64,000 bases of DNA from Triatoma infestans. Lineage: Eukaryota; Arthropoda; Insecta; Hemiptera; Reduviidae. Of this stretch, positions 1 through 10,823 are shown in pieces. The notes under the pieces were generated by a model that had not been told where the DNA came from, did not search any database, and saw only the letters and a list, made by a program, of their open reading frames with translations. The stretch is from contig JAAEAF010000213.1 in NCBI GenBank assembly GCA_011037195.1, positions 248,001 through 312,000 on the forward strand, read 5' to 3'. Each line of letters opens with the position of its first letter. Within the stretch, counting starts at the first letter, position 1. Both the position numbers and the translations under genes were made by a program.

Positions 1-1039
1 TTGTGAGCTTTGAGGCTGCCCGTCTTGCCCTGCTACTTTAGATATAACTGACCCGTTTCGAATATTCTTCTATCATCAATGGTAGTGTCGATAATCACTA
101 GTTAAATCACTGGGACGACATAGATTTTACATTTTAGAAACTTAGGTTTGTGATTAAGTAGTAAATATTTAGTTTGCTATAACGACAACCCGAGAAGGCA
201 TAGCACAAGACCGTGTAGGTCGCAGTGCAGCAGCCCCTTCACCCGAATTTTTCGATTTTTTTTTTTTTTTTTAACTTGATTGATTACTATATTCAATCAT
301 TTGTGACTTCACATTCATTTGAAACATTTTCAGTACTATGACGGAAAAGGTCTGAGATGTGCATCAGTCTGAGCAAAAAGTAGGCTTCGCATGCTGACAG
401 GTTTTCTATCGGGGCATTGCAGCTTAGGGGGGCACCTGAAGAAGGTGGGTCTAAAAAGCGAAATAGTTTTGCAGATTTAGAGGGGATATGAAGGAGACTC
501 CAGTTCACCTCCTGATGGAATGCGACGCTATCATCCAAAATAGTTTAAAAGTCTGGGTACGTACCAAGTGTTGAAGGAGAATATATCTTCCCAGAACTTT
601 CCATATTCTAGGATTTCTTCGGGTAATTAATCAGGAATAGGGGCTGTACGATGAGAGGTCTCATCCTAGCAACAATATATATAGACTGCTTTTGCACAAT
701 AGACCTCTTTCGGTTGCAGTGCACTGTACCTCCATATAAATAAAAAACAATATTATTGTCATTATTAAAAAAAATTGAGACTATTATGATTTGTGAAGGG
801 CTCTGTAAGATAATAAAATAAAATTAATTCACGCATAAGCTAAGGAAAATTTTCGTTTAGGAAAGTCCATTCTGTTCAAATTTGGAATTTTTAGGAAGTG
901 AAATAACATTGTAGTTCAGCAATATTATTATTTCATCTTAAAACAAAAACAAAAAATAAGAAGAAGAAATGGAAGGGAACTACATTTTTACTAACATTTG
1001 ATATCTGTTGAATATGTGGATGGTTCCGCAATGCTAGAT

Positions 1040-1290
1040 AATATCTGGTATTTTATTGTAGCATGCATATTTCTTATATTCCTGACCGGTTTCGGATTTT
1101 CATCTATCGTCAGAGTAAAGTTATCAAGTTCAAGTTGAAGTCAACTAGTGAGGGGTGTAATAGAAACATTAAGTTAAAGTAAGCTCTCTACACAAACTTG
1201 ATAACTATACTCTGATAATGGCATAAAATCCGAATCTGGTTAGGAATATCAGAAATATACATGGTACAACGGATAAAATAGCAAATGTTG
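1040..1290. repeat. Foldback repeat with hammerhead-like arms
   Basis: About 1061-1135 is repeated inverted at about 1195-1265 (shared blocks include GATTTTCATCTATC-like and AGTTATCAAGTT). Each arm contains the motif CTGANRA, then ATCCGAA, then YGGTY. Confidence 0.65.
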
Positions 1291-1579
1291 ATATCTTTTG
1301 GCAAACTTTGCACTTGGATATTTGCATTTCATAGGAGTGATAAGAGTAAAAAACTGATGTGGAACCTTCACAAGAATTTCCCTTACAGTTATACATAACA
1401 TGACAAATTTTCTTTGAATTCCAAATTTGGCTCATGTGTCCTAACATAAATACACAGGTGGTGGGGGGCACAAGTGCCAGTCTACTAACAGGTAGATATA
1501 TTGATTACATTGTAGAGAGCCCATAATTAACAAACACAATTCAATTTTAAAGTCTCAGACACTTCAGAACCACTTGAAA

Positions 1580-2153
1580 ACAGTTTTTCCAGAAAATTGT
1601 TTCAAATAAAAGTGATATATTTCTATCTATGTAGCAAGCATTCCAACTTCGTTATGACCTTTTTCGCTATAATCGTTTATTCCAATCGTTATAATCGTTT
1701 TTGAGAAAAATTAAAAAAATGTATTCTGTAAAATCGCATTTCCGGTAATATGTATGTAGGTGGTAAAACTAAATATAATACTGAAGTGGTACTTTAGAGA
1801 AAACCCTAACGTTTCAAGAAAGCCATTTTCGAAAAAATCACGAAAAATTGAATAAAAAATTCAGAAAATTGCATTTCCGCTTGATGAATTTTCCCGAAAT
1901 GTTCGTGTCTGATACGGTGGTAGTAATACCAAGTTTAAGCTTCCTGCGATCATTGATTTCATTCTGATTGTCCGATTTCGTTGAGATATTCAGTTCTGTT
2001 CTGACACACACACATACACACACGATTCACCAAAAACAATTTTTTTTCGTATTCAGGGGACCCCCAACAATGCATTTCCGATGAAAACACAATTTTGAAA
2101 ATCTGGCATGATTGCAATAGTTCCTCTTACTGAGGAATAGGAGAAAGTAAAAA
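1580..2153 (+). repeat. CA-containing repeat, 5'-truncated copy
   Basis: It has the blocks TTTCAAATAAAAGTGATA, ACACACACACAT, TGCATTTCCGATGAAAAC and the end TCCTCTTACTGAGGA, GAGAAAGTAAAA. Confidence 0.8.
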
Positions 2154-2376
2154 TATGAGTTGGGGGCTCCCAATTAACATTTCCAGTTTTATGTTACCTC
2201 AGTCTGTTAGTATATGAAATTATTTTAACTAATTAAAGCGTAATGAAGTTCACAATTGAGAGACAAAATGTTAATACATTGTTTAACTCAGAAAAAAACA
2301 GCTAAGAGGCAGACATAAAAATCTGTAAAATTAAAAAGAATGTTACAAATAATTACAAACTGTTACTCACGTTTAG

Positions 2377-2673
2377 GAAGAGGAGGAACGTGCAAGACGT
2401 GAAAAAGAAGAGGCAGAAGCTCTGGAAAAAGCTAAACAGAAAGCATTGAAAGCCGAACGTGAAGCACATAAGCGAGCTTTGAAAAGAGAACGAAAGGCAT
2501 TAAGGGACGAATGTAAAGAGCGCGGTTATTATGTAGAGAATCAAAATGACTTAGTAAAGCATATGGAGTTTACCGAAAAGTTATGTGAAATGTTATCTGC
2601 AAAAGAATTAGAAGAATTTAACACCGAGTTAAGAAATGGAGGGAAGGATGTCTTTTTGGCTAAACTTGATCAG
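2377..2673 (+). CDS. DNAJC2: DNAJC2 exon, charged coiled region
   Basis: The acceptor is a T-rich tract ending TTTAG at 2376; the donor is CAG/GTATTT. The exon has 99 codons, starting [16 protein letters not shown] and ending FLAKLDQ, in phase 0. This is the zuotin-homology coiled segment. Confidence 0.92.
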
Positions 2674-5600
2674 GTATTTAAATATTGTGGTATCTCATAA
2701 CTAATGAGTTCTTTAACTTTAGTCTCTCAATCTTATACAATAGCTGCCTTTGCTTGTTACTTATTAAGTATATCTGTCTATACATACACTTGTGCACAAC
2801 CATTTTTGTTCTTAGTTGTTTACTAACAGAATTATAGTTATTTTTTGCATATTTTTTGCTCATAATTAAATATTTTAAATTTTGTAGTAAATCTCTTGTA
2901 TACGACTTATAAATAAAAAGAACTTAAAATTATTGTCATTATCCAAATAAAACCACTACTGCAATCCTTAGAAATGCGATGTTGATGTTAGAGAATCATC
3001 TATTTTTCGACACTGAGATCGAATTGTTATCTAAATTTTGTCCCAAGGTGGAAAAAAAACTTCAAGATGAAAGACAGAAGATGATGCAAACAAGTAATAG
3101 ACAAGGTAACGGTCCGGGTAATAGTAAATCACATTCTTGGACTCAAGACGACATCAATCTTCTAATAAAGGCTGTAAACCTTTTTCCAGCAGGAACTTCA
3201 CAACGGTGGGAGGTAAGGTATTATCAACTTCGTAGGTAGTGGTCTAGCTTGATTGCGGTAACTTAATTTCTTCTCTAAGCACTTGTAACAGAGAATAAAT
3301 TTAGCATTATCCTTGTTTATTCTGGCCTCTTAGATTTTTTTTTTTTATTTTAATCATTTCATAATAATTCATTAAATATTTTTAAGACTTTTTGCATATT
3401 TATATCTTAATATAATTTATAGGTAGTAGCTAACTTCATGAAACAACATTGCAAAAATGGACATGGATATAATCTTAGTCCAAAAGACGTTTTGTCTAAA
3501 GCTAAAGAATTACAGAGTTGTGACGAACAGAATGCTCGTTTGAAATTAGCTGCAAATAAAACTGCTTATAAACAGTTAGAGGAACAACAAAACAAAAGAC
3601 CTGGAGTTGGAGAATCTTTACCGGAAGAAACATCACAAAGATTTCCAGTTGGTGAAGCATGGACGGCCGAAGAGCAAAGGTTGCTTGAACAAGCGCTTAA
3701 AACATATCCCACTAATACACAAGAAAGGTTGGTTTTCCGAAAATTTTTAAAATACTTCCTTTGAAATACTTAATAGCCAAGATTCAGCTTCATATTATAA
3801 TGATTTTATTGTAGAATCACTTTTCTTTTTTCTCATATGATCATTGAGAAAGTTCAAGCTGAATTTTCACAGAAATAACAAATTTTTATACTCGTATGAC
3901 CTTTTTGAAATTTCCTGACCGTAAGAAAGCGAAAAGTTGCTGGAAGTTCTAATCCAACATTCCATAAGGGTTTATTAAAGATTCTAACAGGATCTTACAA
4001 CATCAATCTGTCTAGCAGAGGCTTAGGTTCGGTTCATTGGAAGGACGGTTTTACTAAAAAAAAGTTTTTGCACAGCAATGTCTCGGACGACGTTTAATGT
4101 ACATTAAAGTGCATATGCAAAACAGTACCTGACTTAAACTATTAAACATATAAAAAAATCTGGTGTGAAACACTCACACAACTTTCACTTACTCCAGTTC
4201 TCAAAATTATAATTGACAAATTTTATAGATTTTGTACGAAATTTAACGAAATTCGTCGAAAACTATCCAGTAAAAGTGCACTTCCGGTTTACTAATTTTC
4301 TTGAAACTTGGAATTTTGGCTATCATTTATTTCTAATTAATTTTGTTTGGATGATAGAATTGTGTAATCAACTATGATAGCACTTAGAGAAAAACATAAC
4401 CCCACCCCCCCTTCAAAATGCCCTTAATTGAATTTTCCCAGAGAAATATTTTAAATAAAAGTTGTAGACCATTATATGTTTAGTTTAGGTAATAAGTTTT
4501 AAGAAAATCGGCGGAGCCATTTTTGAGAAAATTGACAAAAAGTAAAAAAATCATACAGTAAAGTTGTAAAGGAAACGCACTTCCGGTTATCCGATTTTTT
4601 CAAACTCGGGATTTCAACAACATATCCAATTCTAATTAATATTATTTAGATGACAGAACTGTCTAACAAACTGAAATAGCACTTTAGATGAAAACCTAAC
4701 CCCACCCCTTCCCCAATACTGCCCTTAAATGCATTTTTCCAGAGAAATGTTTCAAATAAAAGTTGTAGCTGTTGTATGTGTAGTTGATATACAACAGAAA
4801 CAACACATAAATAGTTGTTTCCAAGGTTGCATTTTCGGAGCTATTTTTTCAAGGTGAAAAATGGCTCCGATCAAGTTTGAAGATAATCGTCGGAGCCATT
4901 TTTGAGAAAAACGCAAAAAGTAAAAAAACAACTAGTAAAGTAGCCGGTTGAGGAATTTTGACAGATAAGGTACAGCCAGAGCCCATGGTGATACCTAAAC
5001 GGAATATCAAGTTTCAACTTTCTGGGGTTTTTCGTTTTTGAGCTATGCTATTCACACACACACACACACACAAACCATTTGCTAAAAACTACTTTTTTGG
5101 ACTCAGGAGACCTCAAAACGGATATTTCCGGTGAAAACTCGATATCGAAAATTTGACACGATTACAATACTTCCTCTTACTAGGAGGAAGAGAAAGTAAA
5201 AAAGGAATTTATGAAGTTTTTCATATTTCTTTACCTAACGTATGCTAAACATGTTTTCAAATTTAGCTCAGATATTACTTCTTAATCAGTCGCTGTATTT
5301 AGAGTTTTTTAAAGTGACCCAGAATGAGCAGAAAGTCTGCTTATACAAATAAGTCCTGGGAAATGTTCTGGTGTTTTTGTGAGCGTTCTTTATTATAGAT
5401 ACGAAAAGCAGCTAATAAAAAAGCTGACATTTAATCAAGAAAAACGTATTTGTTTCGGTTTAATATTTCTGATCTTAATAAATTAATTTAGATAATGGTA
5501 ATGGGGCAGTATCCGGAACATTTGTTCAGCATTTAGGAAACACTTTCTAGTTTATCCTCTTGCTAATTTAACAAACTGTTCTTGTTTCTTTCCGGTGATA

Positions 5601-6704
5601 TTGTCAGTCTCCTCGTAACTTAGAAGTTACATGTTGTGAGAAACGAAGAAAACTGACTGCTATGTTTTTGATCGTTATATTCTAACTTAATTTTCTAATG
5701 TAAGCTAAAATGCAACCTTGGAAACAACTATTTTATTTTATTTCTTGTTAACACAAATCAATACAATTTTTATTATTATTAAAACACAAAATGATAAACC
5801 TATGCTTCATGTAATTCCCTGCAAGGATACCACAATATTATTGCCAAATTGAAGTTTAAAACATTTCCATTTCATTCTTTTAAAGATTTTACTGGATAGA
5901 ATATAAGCGGATCCCAGAATGAACAAGCTACTTCTGATAACCGCGGATCTCACTTTGGGCCAACTGTATGAAGTCAACTAATTGAATGCCTAATTTGCAT
6001 AGTTCTGAAAACTGGAATTAATAATTCACTATGAGAAAGTCATGAAAGGGTTTACGACTTGATTTTTCATTTTTTATGGTGCATAGAGAGTAATTTAATA
6101 CCTCTCAGATGTCATCTTAAAAAAGTTGTAGTTAAGTAAGACTATGGCAAAGTGTATGGGCTAATAATAATAAGACTAGATAATTGTTCTTATTTAATTA
6201 TTCTCATGCTTTAATTTTTAAAGTTTTTACAGTATGAACATCACCCGTAGGGAAATTGGCTTGTCACTTTTCATGGACGCTGGTGACCCTGAGGGGCATC
6301 CCAGCTTACAACACAAACAATATTTACCCTCACATTTCCAATACTCGCACAGTACAGATCATCACAATACTAGCGTACTACTCATCATCACATACACTAA
6401 CTCACACACACACGAATAGCCCAGTGATGAATACGATCACTGACAGTTAAGGGAGCCAACCAGATCTATAAGGTTTGGCTTTATATCAACTTCCTCTAGA
6501 CTTCTAACACCCATACTTTTATCACTAATTACTTTTTAACACCTAGCACTTTTTTCATTAATTTATATATTTTTGGCACTTTACAGATGGGATAGGATAG
6601 CAGAATGTGTAAAATCTAGAACTAAAAAGGAATGTATCTTACGATACAAGGAGTTAGCTGAAATGGTACGCGCAAAGAAAGCTGCTCAGAATATAGTGAA
6701 GTGA
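2377..6704 (+). CDS. DNAJC2: DnaJ homolog subfamily C member 2 (zuotin/MPP11-type), 3' part, 4 exons
   Basis: Exons 2377-2673, 3048-3212, 3423-3727 and 6587-6704 join in phase to 294 residues plus TGA. The protein family binds ribosomes with an Hsp70 partner (the ribosome-associated complex) and helps nascent chains fold; the animal form also acts on chromatin. Visible in order: a highly charged Glu/Arg/Lys coiled region (the zuotin-homology and ribosome-binding part), a first SANT/Myb domain with [14 protein letters not shown] and [16 protein letters not shown], a linker, and a second SANT domain with [18 protein letters not shown] followed by [17 protein letters not shown]. The C-terminus AKKAAQ is typical of the family. 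The N-terminal J domain (HPD motif) is missing because the window begins inside the gene. Exon borders are GT/AG. The exon 2 acceptor at 3047 was chosen because it keeps the conserved coiled segment; a longer upstream frame to 2979 looks intronic. Confidence 0.93.
3048..3212 (+). CDS. DNAJC2: DNAJC2 exon, start of the first SANT domain
   Basis: The acceptor is TGTCCCAAG; the donor is GAG/GTAAGG. The exon has 55 codons from [12 protein letters not shown] to [10 protein letters not shown], phase 0 at both ends. An upstream start of this exon, as far as 2979, is possible but less likely. Confidence 0.85.
3423..3727 (+). CDS. DNAJC2: DNAJC2 exon, end of SANT 1 and start of SANT 2
   Basis: The acceptor is TTATAG and the donor AAAG/GTTGGT. 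It runs from [10 protein letters not shown] through the linker to [14 protein letters not shown] and ends two bases into the next Arg codon. Confidence 0.92.
4152..5203 (+). repeat. CA-containing repeat, full copy
   Basis: The start AATCTGGTGTGAAACACTCA carries the hairpin GTGTGA/TCACAC; ACTTTCACTTACT follows. Two or three internal modules repeat the order CGCACTTCCGGTT, TTAGATGACAGAA, CCCCACCCC and AAATAAAAGTTGTAG. Then come (CA)n and the end hairpin CTTCCTC/GAGGAAG before AGAAAGTAAAA. Confidence 0.85.
4809..4835 (+). repeat. Arm 1 of a perfect 27-base inverted repeat
   Basis: AAATAGTTGTTTCCAAGGTT then GCATTTT. Its inverted partner is 5707-5733. Confidence 0.9.
5707..5733 (-). repeat. Arm 2 of a perfect 27-base inverted repeat
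   Basis: Minus-strand reading is identical to 4809-4835. Confidence 0.9.
6587..6704 (+). CDS. DNAJC2: DNAJC2 last coding exon
   Basis: The acceptor is TTACAG. The first base completes Arg, then [15 protein letters not shown] follows and the frame ends KKAAQNIVK and TGA at 6702-6704. It completes the second SANT domain. Confidence 0.92.
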
Positions 6705-6753
6705 CATCCACCCTTTTTATATTCTTGGTTGCTAATGTTTCTCTTTGTAAATT

Positions 6754-6759
6754 AATAAA
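6754..6759 (+). promoter_or_regulatory. Polyadenylation signal of DNAJC2
   Basis: A canonical AATAAA stands 50 bases after the stop codon of the + strand gene. Confidence 0.6.
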
Positions 6760-7648
6760 AACATTTTCACAATATTGAAATAGCATCAAACAAGATTTTA
6801 GATATTTTTTAAATTTCATCTAAAAAGAATTCCCTTAAATCTTACTAACTCATATTGCCCATTTAACTTTCTCTTCATCCAAAACTACTCATTAAAAAAA
6901 AAAAAATCCGACAAATATTAAGTGGTTACTGTAACTTTTTAATGTAAGGATAGACAAAATTTATGCTAGAAATAGCAGCTGTTCGGATTACATTGATAGT
7001 TTTAACTCAAAATTGAAACTAAAGTTTTGTATTTAAACTTCCATACTATTTGGAAGAAAAGCAAATTAATAACATAAAATTGTAAAATAGCCCATTACTG
7101 AAAGAATTACGCTTAAAGATCAAAAAAATGTATGTACTTTTATTTATGCATCGAAATAGTTTTCCTTATAAATATTACTATTACCATCAAATATTTTAGT
7201 TTTAGTGCACAGATATTTCCTAAGTTTCAGTTGTTATCATTTTATTCAATACTCAGAACGAAGGCACAAGTTGATAAAAGTTTTACTGATTAATTAAATA
7301 TTATTACTTCCAATCATATGTGAGAAATAGTCAATTAGCTGGCAGGAACAGCTTCTGATAATGACAAAAAAAAATTACTTCATAACTGACTTTATTTTAA
7401 GCTTTTATAATAAATTATACTCTTTCGATTTCTTTTACGACTGTATTGTTGCTTTGTTAAATATTTATGACTTTGTATGACATATTTATCATCTTAAATT
7501 CTGAATTATCAATTTGATTTTAAGCCATTTTGATAAAATAAGCTTCAGATTTGCTTCCATAATTATGTATACATTATATGTATATCAGATTCTGGGCATT
7601 ATTTCAAAAAAATCTGGTGAGATATACTATATACGCGGTTGTGCATTC

Positions 7649-7745
7649 GATTAGTTAGATTGGGCATATGGTATATAGCATTGATTAGTTAGATTGGGCA
7701 TATGGTATATAGCATTGATTAGTTAGATTGGGGCATACAGCATTT
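7649..7745. repeat. 34-base tandem repeat, about 2.9 copies
   Basis: The unit begins GATTAGTTAGATTGGGCATA. Copies start at 7649, 7683 and 7717. The first two are identical and the third drifts at its end. Confidence 0.9.
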
Positions 7746-8303
7746 TCCGAACAAATTAAATCTTCTTTTAATCAATGAAGTATATGAAAAATATTTTATA
7801 TATTTATACATGTATTTTATGTATGTATATATTATAAACTGTGTGTATTTGTCAAACATTTTTGAAACATATTTCCAAGATTGTGATGTTTTGGGCCCCG
7901 AGACATCAGGAGTTACTTTAATATAGTGCGCAATGCCATCACTATATTTGGAAGTGTCCAGTAAGTAGTCAGAGCCCTGCTTCAATCCAATATTATTACC
8001 AAGAGCTCTTTTAAAAAAATACGGAAGTCTTTAACAGTAGAAGAAGAGTGATCTTAACGGTCATCATTCACTCCGGCCATTAGGAGTAGATGATTAGAGC
8101 AACTACGCAAGGCTAGTCCTTGGCGCTATAAGTCGTCAATGCCCAATTGAAGAACTCTCGCTCTAGCCAAGCAGAATTATTGAGCGTTTTCTTACTCGAA
8201 CAAAAATGTGCTACCTTATCTGCCAGCCCCACAAGAAAAGGGCCACTGTTAATGAAGACAAAAACATACAATAATGATTAATATATTCAAAGAATTACAT
8301 ACC

Positions 8304-8343
8304 AATTGAACCAGCAGTTTGAAGAAGGGAACGAATCCAAAAA
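8304..8343 (+). repeat. Left terminal inverted repeat of the DUF7869 transposon
   Basis: It pairs with 10784-10822 in inverted orientation, with three small indels. The 24-base core at 8315-8338 is also inverted at 8496-8519. Confidence 0.75.
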
Positions 8344-8652
8344 TGCGTTTTTAGGGAAATTAAAAAATCCGACGCGTTATTTTTATTATTTCCTTATCAA
8401 ACTTTTATAATAACCTCTACACTAACCCACTATCCAGGACTTTGCATATTTTCTTTGGACTTGTATAAAACAAATTATTAGGATTATAAAATTAAGGATT
8501 TGTTCCCTTCTTCAAACTGATGAGTTTCTCATCAGATATTATGCGCATTAATTGTTTATTTCAAAATAACAACTAGTTATTTTTTCATAAAAATGTTAAA
8601 TATCATACATTGTTTTGTGATTTCAACATTGAGGAACCATGAACTATTAATG

Positions 8653-10401
8653 CTATTGCTCCCATTCAGTCCGACCGCCACCTTCCATTGTTGCAGTGAT
8701 TGGCTTCATCAACACCTCTTCATAAAATGGTTTATACTCGTCTGGAATATATGAGACTATGTTGGCTATATCCTGCATCTTCTTGTGGTTTATTGAATTT
8801 TTTCCATCATACGCCTTGTCAGTTGGGATCTGGGGTACTTCTGTGTTTGGCTTTGTAGCAGGTAAGTGTATTTCACTAGGCCATCAATATACTCAGCTGT
8901 CGTTAAAAAATCTTTTGGCAAAAAGTATTCCAACTGCTTGTATTTGGAAATCAGAAATGGAGGCTTATCTCGAGACTTTGCTGTTTTTTTTTGTAGAACT
9001 TCGGCTACCAGTTCTTAAAGTCAGGACACTTTTTACAGAAATTTGAGTAACGCTAAATCCTGCCTTCTTAGATGTTTTAATCAAATCAATATACTGTTGT
9101 GGTGCATAAATTCTGTCCATTTTTCTGATTTTTCTCTTGGCAGTCCCGAAGTTACGATCACATTGCAAAAATGAATGACCCCGCACTGGGAAGTACTGAT
9201 AGATCTTATGAAATCGTTCTCTGGCCACCAGTGTTAGGAAAAACCGTAAAAATGTGTTGTTACGGTTTTGTCCTCCGCAGGCATCACTGAAAAGGTGAAG
9301 TTCTTTGATTTCAGGGCTCATATTTTGAATTTTTAACCATAACATACTACAAACTTCACCGGCACCGCGTTTAACTTCTCCTTCCATGTACACACAGACA
9401 TCGGCAGAATTACTTTTCAGATCATGAAGGCAAAAACGTATAACCAAAGTTTTCGGAGATAAAACATCTCTTGCACCGATATTTTCGGTAACGAAAAATT
9501 CTGCATGAAAACAGACAATCGCTCCAACCTCAGAGTCATTAGAACAAAGATTATTCACTTCTTGTTGTTTCTTATAAACTTCTTGGCTTGGCGAAGATAA
9601 ACAATCTTTTCGGCGACAGCAGCACGTTCTGCATTTTCATTGAGATGCGGACTTCTAATCTTTGCAGTTAGCTCTTCGCAAGTACTACATACATCTATCT
9701 GGGGACGTCCAAATCTGTAGTCATGATTTTCTGTAAAAGTCATATTTCTATACTTGATTGGTCAGATTTGGATATTTTTTACAAAAGAGCTCATACAAGG
9801 ATTTAATGTTTAGTTCAGCACTCATATTTTATTTTGTTGTTGCTATAGTGGGTTTCTTTTAAAGGGAATTTCTCATATGTTCGTTGATCATTGCATGAAC
9901 ATTATCAGCGATTGCGTTTCCTCGGTGACTATGCTTCCCTCTAATATCAACGGCCAATAAACCACACGTAATCACTAAAGACAACCTAAAGAGTGCTTTA
10001 TTTTTGATTCAGAACAAAATTGAAACGCACTTTTACACTTGTACACGTTCAGTGTGTTTCATTATGTGGTAAACAAAAATGTTATCACGTTGAAGTGGAA
10101 CTTCACTTTTGGAACGCCTACGGCATGTCCCATTAAACATGTGCCTTGCTCATTTTTTGTTTGGAAACCACGAAAAGTATTCAAACATTGTTCCTTTTCA
10201 TACACAATTAATTTCGTAGTGCATTTATATTTACTAGAGCAATCCCCATCACTATTTAACTTAGCAGACACTGTGGACTTACATACTCTTCCCCCCTAAA
10301 TCTTTTGTTTTTTCATAACTGTAAGTTTCTGGATGACGAACACCTTTTATCTTCTTTTTAGGCCTAGTATCAATATCACTTTCTGATGTACTTGCAAACA
10401 T
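8653..10401 (-). pseudogene. DUF7869-type (RNase H-like) transposase-like protein, frameshifted
   Basis: A start codon at 10401-10399 opens a frame with FASTSESDIDTRPKKKIKG and HPETYSYEK. After a frameshift come a Cys-rich block (CSSKYKCT) and RGFQTKNEQ, then RGKHSHRGNAIADNVHAM, SAELNIKSLYELF, and RFGRPQIDVCSTCEEL. The core is RFCLHDLKSN, then LHLFSDACGGQNRNN (probable catalytic Asp), then RGHSFLQCDRNFGTAKRK and IYAPQQYIDLI. The end is YIPDEYKPFYEEVL and a stop at 8653. This block order matches arthropod DUF7869 proteins, which usually occur in many copies. At least four frameshifts or stops break it, so it is not functional. The longest intact piece is 8965-9558. The family name is from memory of its motifs. 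Confidence 0.8.
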
Positions 10402-10783
10402 TGCAACAAATAAAAAACAATTCACATTCAGTTTAGTTTATACATTTAGAACAGAAAATAAAGATTTTAACTGAGATAATAACGTTAGCTATTATAGGTT
10501 ATCCACGTTAAACACAGCAGTAATAAACAATATTCATGAGGTTAAACAAGGATGTGAATAGCAACGTAACAGCTGTTAGAAAGCGCGATGACAGGCCACT
10601 AGTAGGAAACGTTCGGTATCAGTTTGAAGAAGGTATTAAGACCTGGATTCGTTCTCTTCTTCAAACTAACGAATATTCTCAAGATCAATTACACCATTAA
10701 GCGGGTAGTTTTCGTTGCTTTCTTCTGTGTTAGAAGAAGGTATGTGTTAAGACACGTTAGGGGCAAAAAAAAAAAGAATTTCA

Positions 10784-10822
10784 AGTTTTTGGCTTGTTCC
10801 CCTTCAAAACTGCTGATTCAAT
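10784..10822 (-). repeat. Right terminal inverted repeat of the DUF7869 transposon
   Basis: Minus-strand reading matches the left end, including the CAGCAGTTT start and the CCAAAAA end. Confidence 0.75.
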
Positions 10823-10823
10823 T

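Larger units (their letters stand above)
1..2376. other. Intron or upstream DNA of the DNAJC2 gene, repeat-rich
   Basis: I see no convincing exon here, although the J-domain exons of the gene that follows must lie upstream. The stretch holds a foldback repeat (about 1040-1290), a diverged copy of the same motif near 40-90, and a truncated copy of the common CA-containing repeat (about 1580-2153). Short open frames here have no recognisable domain. Confidence 0.6.
3728..6586. other. Large intron of DNAJC2
   Basis: This 2.9 kb intron holds a full-length copy of the CA-containing repeat (4152-5203), one arm of a 27-base inverted repeat with its partner at 5707, and a stretch near 6234-6470 that resembles 31900-32010 (shared GTGATGAA and GTTAAG blocks). 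No exon is visible. Confidence 0.6.
6705..8303. other. 3' UTR and intergenic DNA
   Basis: AT-rich DNA with no gene. It contains a 34-base tandem repeat at 7649-7745. A minus-strand frame near 7719-7985 reads SDYLLDTSKYSDGIAHYIKV and could be a worn element fragment, but I do not recognise it. Confidence 0.5.
8304..10823 (-). mobile_element. Degraded DNA transposon with DUF7869-type transposase pseudogene
   Basis: The ends are imperfect inverted repeats of about 40 bases: left 8304-8343, containing CAGCAGTTTGAAGAAGGGAA, and right 10784-10822, which reads on the minus strand CAGCAGTTTTGAAGGGGAAC. Both have AATTGAA just outside. A 24-base motif from the left end recurs inverted at 8496-8519 (23 of 24 match) and at 10645-10668, with a 14-base piece at 10620-10633, so each end carries its own foldback. 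Between the ends lies a minus-strand coding region broken by frameshifts and stops. No clear target duplication was found. The structure is seen in the sequence; that the element transposed by this protein is inference. Confidence 0.75.

Noticed and set aside
2979..3047. Upstream extension of the second DNAJC2 exon
   Set aside because: The stretch has no family similarity, and a good acceptor at 3046-3047 restores the conserved segment in phase.
10039..10299. + strand frame of 86 codons
   Set aside because: Opposite strand of the DUF7869 pseudogene; it has no domain.
8304..10823. TTAA or fixed-length target duplication for the DUF7869 element
   Set aside because: Flanks (near ATTACATACC and ATTGTAACC) are only vaguely alike, so no duplication is claimed.
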